Shown: positions 60,116-64,000 of the stretch, one piece after another
How the letters are laid out: every line of letters begins with the position of its first letter
Position numbering within the stretch: position 1 is the stretch's first letter
DNA from: Cylindrotheca closterium
Taxonomy: Eukaryota > Bacillariophyta > Bacillariophyceae > Bacillariales > Bacillariaceae
Assembly (NCBI GenBank): GCA_933822405.4
Contig: CAKOGP040000058.1
Span: 8,069-72,068 of the forward strand
DNA: 64,000 bases
Reading direction: 5' to 3'
Position numbers and translations under genes: made by a program
Notes under the pieces: generated by a model
The model's input: the letters and a program-made list of their open reading frames with translations, nothing else
Database searches by the model: none
What the model was told of the DNA's origin: nothing

Positions 60116-62437
60116 TCAAACATAATCGGGGAAACATTTCTGGAGATGATCTGTCAACTTTTGCACCATCGCCTCCTTGGATTGTGTCGTGATGGCATCC
60201 AGATGGCATATTTGCCACCGTTTTTGCTCTTCCATGACCTTTTTGAATAATTTTCCTTGCGAGAGGCGAGGAAGTGTGTCCCTCATGAGCTCTGCGCCCG
60301 TCAAAAGTGGGTGCAATCCGAAGATGTTGCCATAGTTGCCCCCATTCGAGTCCAAACCAAGATTCCGAATCTTGGACACAATCCTCTTAAAGTCGTAGAT
60401 TGCTTTTTCAATCGACATGGATACATCCCCCTTCTGACACCCGATCGCAAAATGTAGTAGCAGCATCTCCTTCCAAAGTGGACCGATTCGTACTAGTGCT
60501 TCATAATATGCCAATCTTTGGGACTGTTGGAGACTTTGGTCATTGTCCAACCCTGTTCCTGATGTAGTCGTAGTAGTTGTGAAATTAGTAGTCAAGTCCA
60601 TATTCAGTAAATCTGGTATGGTGTCCAGACCTCTTATGATTGATTCGATGCTTTGCACATCGCTCTTGGAAATCATCAGTTTTGAATTCAACAGGTCAAA
60701 GAGTCGACTCTTGGATCGCTTCGATTCAGTCTTATGGTCCTGGTCCTGGTCCTGCTGGTTTTGCAATTGGTGGTAAAAGGGCTGCAACAATGCCGCATAC
60801 CAGAGAAACCGCCGATTGACATCCTTCCAGTCACCACCTTTGACAAAGACTTGACTGGCGAGTCGTTGGGTGTACAACAGAACGAGAAATCCCTTTTCCC
60901 AATGGTCAATATCGGTGATGCTCTTGCTGGATCTGATAGCTCCAATTGGCGATGGGAGCAATGCGGATAACAAATCCGTGTCCAGTAGAAAGCCAATGCC
61001 TAATGATGGATTCGAAGTCCGAAAGATGGCGTCCATTTCCTTGGCGCGTCTGCTTTGTGACAGCTTGGCATTGATCGCCGACTGAACTTGGGGATTTTGA
61101 GCCGCCTTGATGAGTTTGGGATCCATGGCGTAGGAGAATTGTGCCGCAAACCGAATCGCTCGAAGGATCCGAAGAGGATCCTGTAGCAAGGTTGGAAGTG
61201 GTGCCTTGGGTGTTGCAATGGCTCGTTTGGACAAGAGATCCTTGAGACCTTGTTCGGTCCAATCTTCAATTTGATTGGAATGAAGGTTGTAAAAGAGGCT
61301 ATTGATGGTAAGGTCACGTCGCCATGCATCTTCCGCAGCAGATGCTAGCTGAGTTTGTGTTGGCACTCGGCTGGTACCATCGTACTGATCCTTTCTTAAA
61401 TGGCAAACATCAATATCAAATCCTCCAATTTGAAAAGTGGCAGTTTGCAAAGGATTGCTGCTGACATAATTTCGTTTGCTGGAACCAAGCGATACAGCAC
61501 CCTCATCATCACCATCATCATCGGTATAGGTACTCGATGATTCCGTTTTGGAATATGTCAAGTGAGGAAAGGAAAACTCCAAATCATAGTCCTGCTTTTC
61601 GATGGAACGAAACGGATTTTTGGATCGTCGTTTGTTGAGGTACCCTCGTAATAGGTACGCAAATGCCTGGCCGGAAATGTTGGATGTGACTAAATCGATA
61701 TCCTTGCTCGAGTGAAATGTCGTTCTTGTTTGCCGAGCCGCATTAGCATCAGAATTTCCATTTTCAATATCCTGTTGATAGGCTAAAAGTTTGTCTCGAA
61801 CCCACCCCCCCGCAACTCGAATGGTCGTAGCTGGACAACACTCGTTTCGAAAGTCCACGAGCAATTGAAAGAGTTGTTGTTCTTCCGATGTCAAATATAT
61901 TCGGGAACTACCTCCTGACGTTTTAGCAAAAGTGTCCGATGCAGCCGATTGGGCAACAGCAGCTGTCGTTCTAGTAATTCCTCCAAGTAAGTCTTTCATG
62001 ATGGGTCTTTCCTGATTGTCATCATCGCTTTCCACGACGTAACACCCATCTTCGTCGCAGACATACGAGAGATCCGCTGGCAAAGCAAGAGACGACCAGG
62101 TGGTATGGGTTTTTGATTTTGATTTCAATGTCCTCGATGTCGACGTGTATGCCAAGAGTGATGGCAGTGGTGGCGCTGTCAAGGGTAACGAAGACGACAA
62201 CCAAACCTGAGCTGGTGATGAGATCAAGGCAAGGAACTCTGCAGATTGGTCAAGTTGTTCCATCGGCAATATGCCAAAGGCATCCGCAAAGAAATACGAC
62301 TTGTTTGTCGTCGCCAGGTGACATGATTCTGGAAGCATCAACGCCATCATGGCAATGGTGGCAATCGCGCCATGGCATGAGAAGATTCTGGGTTGCATCC
62401 TTATTGTTCGTGATCGTTTCCTCGTTGGCATTGTCAT
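60116..62437 (-). CDS. CCA-adding enzyme (tRNA nucleotidyltransferase), plastid-type presequence
   Basis: 773 residues, one exon, ATG at 62437. The N-terminus has a hydrophobic stretch (IATIAMMALMLPESC) and then YFFADAFGILP, where DAF resembles the diatom plastid cleavage motif; the Thr/Ser-rich part after it fits a transit peptide. An alternative ATG at residue 14 could give another isoform. The class II nucleotidyltransferase core has IRVAGGWVRDKLL, then SKDIDLVTSN with the metal-binding DxD. It continues with IGGFDIDVCHLR, WRRDLTINSLFYNL (the nucleotide-specificity region) and DPLRILRAIRFAAQF. The enzyme adds CCA to tRNA 3' ends; bacterial poly(A) polymerases share this core. The long C-terminus is helical. 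Length is well above the bacterial size because of the presequence and inserts. Confidence 0.87.
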   Translation of the reverse strand: MTMPTRKRSRTIRMQPRIFSCHGAIATIAMMALMLPESCHLATTNKSYFFADAFGILPMEQLDQSAEFLALISSPAQVWLSSSLPLTAPPLPSLLAYTSTSRTLKSKSKTHTTWSSLALPADLSYVCDEDGCYVVESDDDNQERPIMKDLLGGITRTTAAVAQSAASDTFAKTSGGSSRIYLTSEEQQLFQLLVDFRNECCPATTIRVAGGWVRDKLLAYQQDIENGNSDANAARQTRTTFHSSKDIDLVTSNISGQAFAYLLRGYLNKRRSKNPFRSIEKQDYDLEFSFPHLTYSKTESSSTYTDDDGDDEGAVSLGSSKRNYVSSNPLQTATFQIGGFDIDVCHLRKDQYDGTSRVPTQTQLASAAEDAWRRDLTINSLFYNLHSNQIEDWTEQGLKDLLSKRAIATPKAPLPTLLQDPLRILRAIRFAAQFSYAMDPKLIKAAQNPQVQSAINAKLSQSRRAKEMDAIFRTSNPSLGIGFLLDTDLLSALLPSPIGAIRSSKSITDIDHWEKGFLVLLYTQRLASQVFVKGGDWKDVNRRFLWYAALLQPFYHQLQNQQDQDQDHKTESKRSKSRLFDLLNSKLMISKSDVQSIESIIRGLDTIPDLLNMDLTTNFTTTTTTSGTGLDNDQSLQQSQRLAYYEALVRIGPLWKEMLLLHFAIGCQKGDVSMSIEKAIYDFKRIVSKIRNLGLDSNGGNYGNIFGLHPLLTGAELMRDTLPRLSQGKLFKKVMEEQKRWQICHLDAITTQSKEAMVQKLTDHLQKCFPDYV

Positions 62438-63306
62438 GATTGACCTTTTGTTTGAGCTTTGTTTGCTTGATCTTTGTTTGCTTATGTTTGTTCTGTTCTT
62501 GGGATGAATGAATCGATTTTGTGAACGTACGGTATCTTTCTCTCAAGCTGAAAGTATTATTCTTTGATATATTAATATACCGGTATAATATTTTAATAGT
62601 AGTATTGTATTAATATGTTTTGTGTTGGAACTGAAGAGCCTTGTTTGATGATCTCTAGAGTTTCGTGAATGGTATTGTTGGAACAATGAGAACGCGGTGT
62701 AACGAAACAGAACTATACAGTACAGTACAGAAGACTTGCGTGTTCATTGACATGTCATCATATTTGTCTTTTTCCGAATGAATCATCATTCATTCGAAAT
62801 CTGCCTGCTGCCACTTCGATCGAAGAAATCAATCCCACCTATAAAACATGCTTTGGCGGTTCTGACGTGTTTTGATTTATTTTGGAACAGGTGAAATTGG
62901 TTGAGCAAGGACAGAACGACAGACTGAAGAAATCCATCGCGCGCAGGCCACCTCTGAGTGTCGCACCAAAGTCACCAACTTCAGTTCAAAACGCATCAGG
63001 CACGTGTCATAGTTTGGCGATCTGTCTCTGATGCAAATGTGCGTACGAGTTCCGATATACTCGTAGATCTATTATTTTATTATTGTGAAGGCAGGCAGTA
63101 GGATCAACGACATCTTGTCGCTACAAATTCAAAAGCAATATATATATATGAAATCAGACTATACGTTGCCAACACATTCATAGAAAGAGCAAGAGGAAGA
63201 AAGCTTCAGCAAAACTTGGTGAAAGACGATTGAAGATACAGTACTACTTTTACTACATTCAGACTACCGTATACTATAATTCAGGAGAAATCTATATAAT
63301 TGGACG
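62438..63306. other. Divergent intergenic region
   Basis: About 870 bp with no gene seen. A TATAAAA word lies at 62840-62846, TACCGGTA at 62578-62585, and repeated ACAGTACAGTACAG near 62716. Promoters for both flanking genes are expected here. Confidence 0.5.
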
Positions 63307-64000
63307 ATGAAGGTTTCCAGTATCGTCTTGATGACGATTGTCGTGTCACCCTATGCTTCAGCTTTTGTGTTGCCCAACCAAAGAATACCAAACAACGATG
63401 TCCAATCCAGAAGCGGGGGTCCTTTCGGTGGATATCTGAATCCACCATCCGATCGACTGTCGCCACTTCGATCTTATTTGGATTCCATTGCTGGCAGCAA
63501 TGCCAATAACAACGACAGAAGCAACAATAACAGCAACAACAACAACAGCTATGGGCAACCAGGAAACAATGCACCTGATTCTAGAAGAGACAACCGTCCA
63601 AATTCTCAGCCACCCTCCGGTACTTCATATGGAAGCCCTCCTCCGCCTGCTCAACCCAACATGCCATTTGGTCATGATGGGAATTCAAATTCAAATGCGC
63701 CGGGTCGAGGCATGAACAGTATGCAGCCGCCGCAAACACAGTCTATCAATCCTACTAACGCACAGCCACCATATGGGACACAACCACCACCACGACAATT
63801 TTCGACAGAACCTTCCAGCTTTGGACAGCAACAGAATCCGCCACCACCGCCGCAACCACGACCGCAACAACAGCAGCAGCAGCAACCACAAATGGGAGGC
63901 ATGACATCGTATTCCCCGTTTACTCCGTCATATGACAATACCAAGGCAGCACCTGGAAGTCAGCAATCATTTGGATCCCCAACTGGTGTTGGTCCTCAAC
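63307..64000 (+). CDS. Partial: Pro/Gln/Asn-rich protein with plastid-type signal, runs off the window
   Basis: Open from ATG 63307 to the last base (at least 231 codons). The start MKVSSIVLMTIVVSPYASAFVLP is a signal peptide with the diatom plastid motif ASAF at residues 17-20. The following sequence is low complexity: an Asn/Ser stretch (NNNDRSNNNSNNNNN), then Pro/Gln/Gly-rich segments (SPPPPAQPNMPFG, NPPPPPQPRPQQQQQQQP), and a repeated Ser-Tyr-type pattern (TSYSPFTPSY). No domain is visible in the part present. A disordered or scaffold-like protein of the plastid is possible, but the 3' part is needed. Confidence 0.7.
   Translation, partial: MKVSSIVLMTIVVSPYASAFVLPNQRIPNNDVQSRSGGPFGGYLNPPSDRLSPLRSYLDSIAGSNANNNDRSNNNSNNNNSYGQPGNNAPDSRRDNRPNSQPPSGTSYGSPPPPAQPNMPFGHDGNSNSNAPGRGMNSMQPPQTQSINPTNAQPPYGTQPPPRQFSTEPSSFGQQQNPPPPPQPRPQQQQQQQPQMGGMTSYSPFTPSYDNTKAAPGSQQSFGSPTGVGPQ

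Overview
The window looks like nuclear DNA of a diatom, probably pennate. The evidence is secreted proteins built from Pro-Ser-x-x repeats, bipartite plastid presequences with an A/F cleavage motif (SAF, LAF, DAF, ASAF), Ty1/copia retrotransposons of the type known from diatoms, short GT-AG introns of about 70-110 bases, and genes packed on both strands. All functions below are read from motifs by eye; nothing was searched against a database.

Layout. 1-6 kb: a repeat-built protein carrying three modules that resemble protein phosphatase 1 docking sites, a RING protein, and a frameshifted Nudix gene. 6.06-8.06 kb: an LTR element with identical 360-bp LTRs and a perfect 5-bp target duplication, whose reverse transcriptase remnant lies inverted to its RNase H remnant. 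8.2-9.6 kb: a 2OG-Fe(II) dioxygenase with Sel1-like repeats. 10-17.8 kb: three minus-strand genes for secreted proteins that share a C-terminal module. One is a spliced M11 (gametolysin-type) metalloprotease. The other two are repeat stalks, one of which keeps the protease prodomain but has no protease domain. 18.5-24.6 kb: a four-TM receptor-like protein, ribulose-phosphate 3-epimerase, a methyltransferase and two plastid-type proteins. 25.1-29.5 kb: a class C GPCR that splices in frame to an inositol polyphosphate 5-phosphatase plus C2 domain. 29.9-31.1 kb: a four-exon histidine phosphatase. 

31.8-58.1 kb holds three two-exon VWD-domain genes (31.8, 53.8 and 56.6 kb). They have almost the same VWD exon, the same phase-1 intron and different first exons. 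Between the first and second lie a DDE-transposase-like ORF with a neighbouring SAP-like coiled-coil ORF, a large unknown protein, POP1 of RNase P/MRP, a paralogue of the first gene, and a full-length, apparently intact copia element (46,788-53,480). In that element gag and pol share one frame and are separated by a single UGA in a UGA-CGG context. The element sits 317 bp upstream of the second VWD gene. 58.7-64 kb: a two-exon membrane protein, a plastid-type CCA-adding enzyme, and the start of a Pro/Gln/Asn-rich plastid-type protein that runs off the window.

Themes. Many products are secreted, and RRL sites like the RXL processing motif of diatom wall proteins recur in both the protease/stalk cluster and the VWD family. 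This suggests wall or extracellular matrix roles, which is inference. The strongest candidates for something new are the PP1-docking repeat protein, the receptor-phosphatase fusion, the protease-derived stalk cluster, the VWD exon family and the readthrough retroelement.
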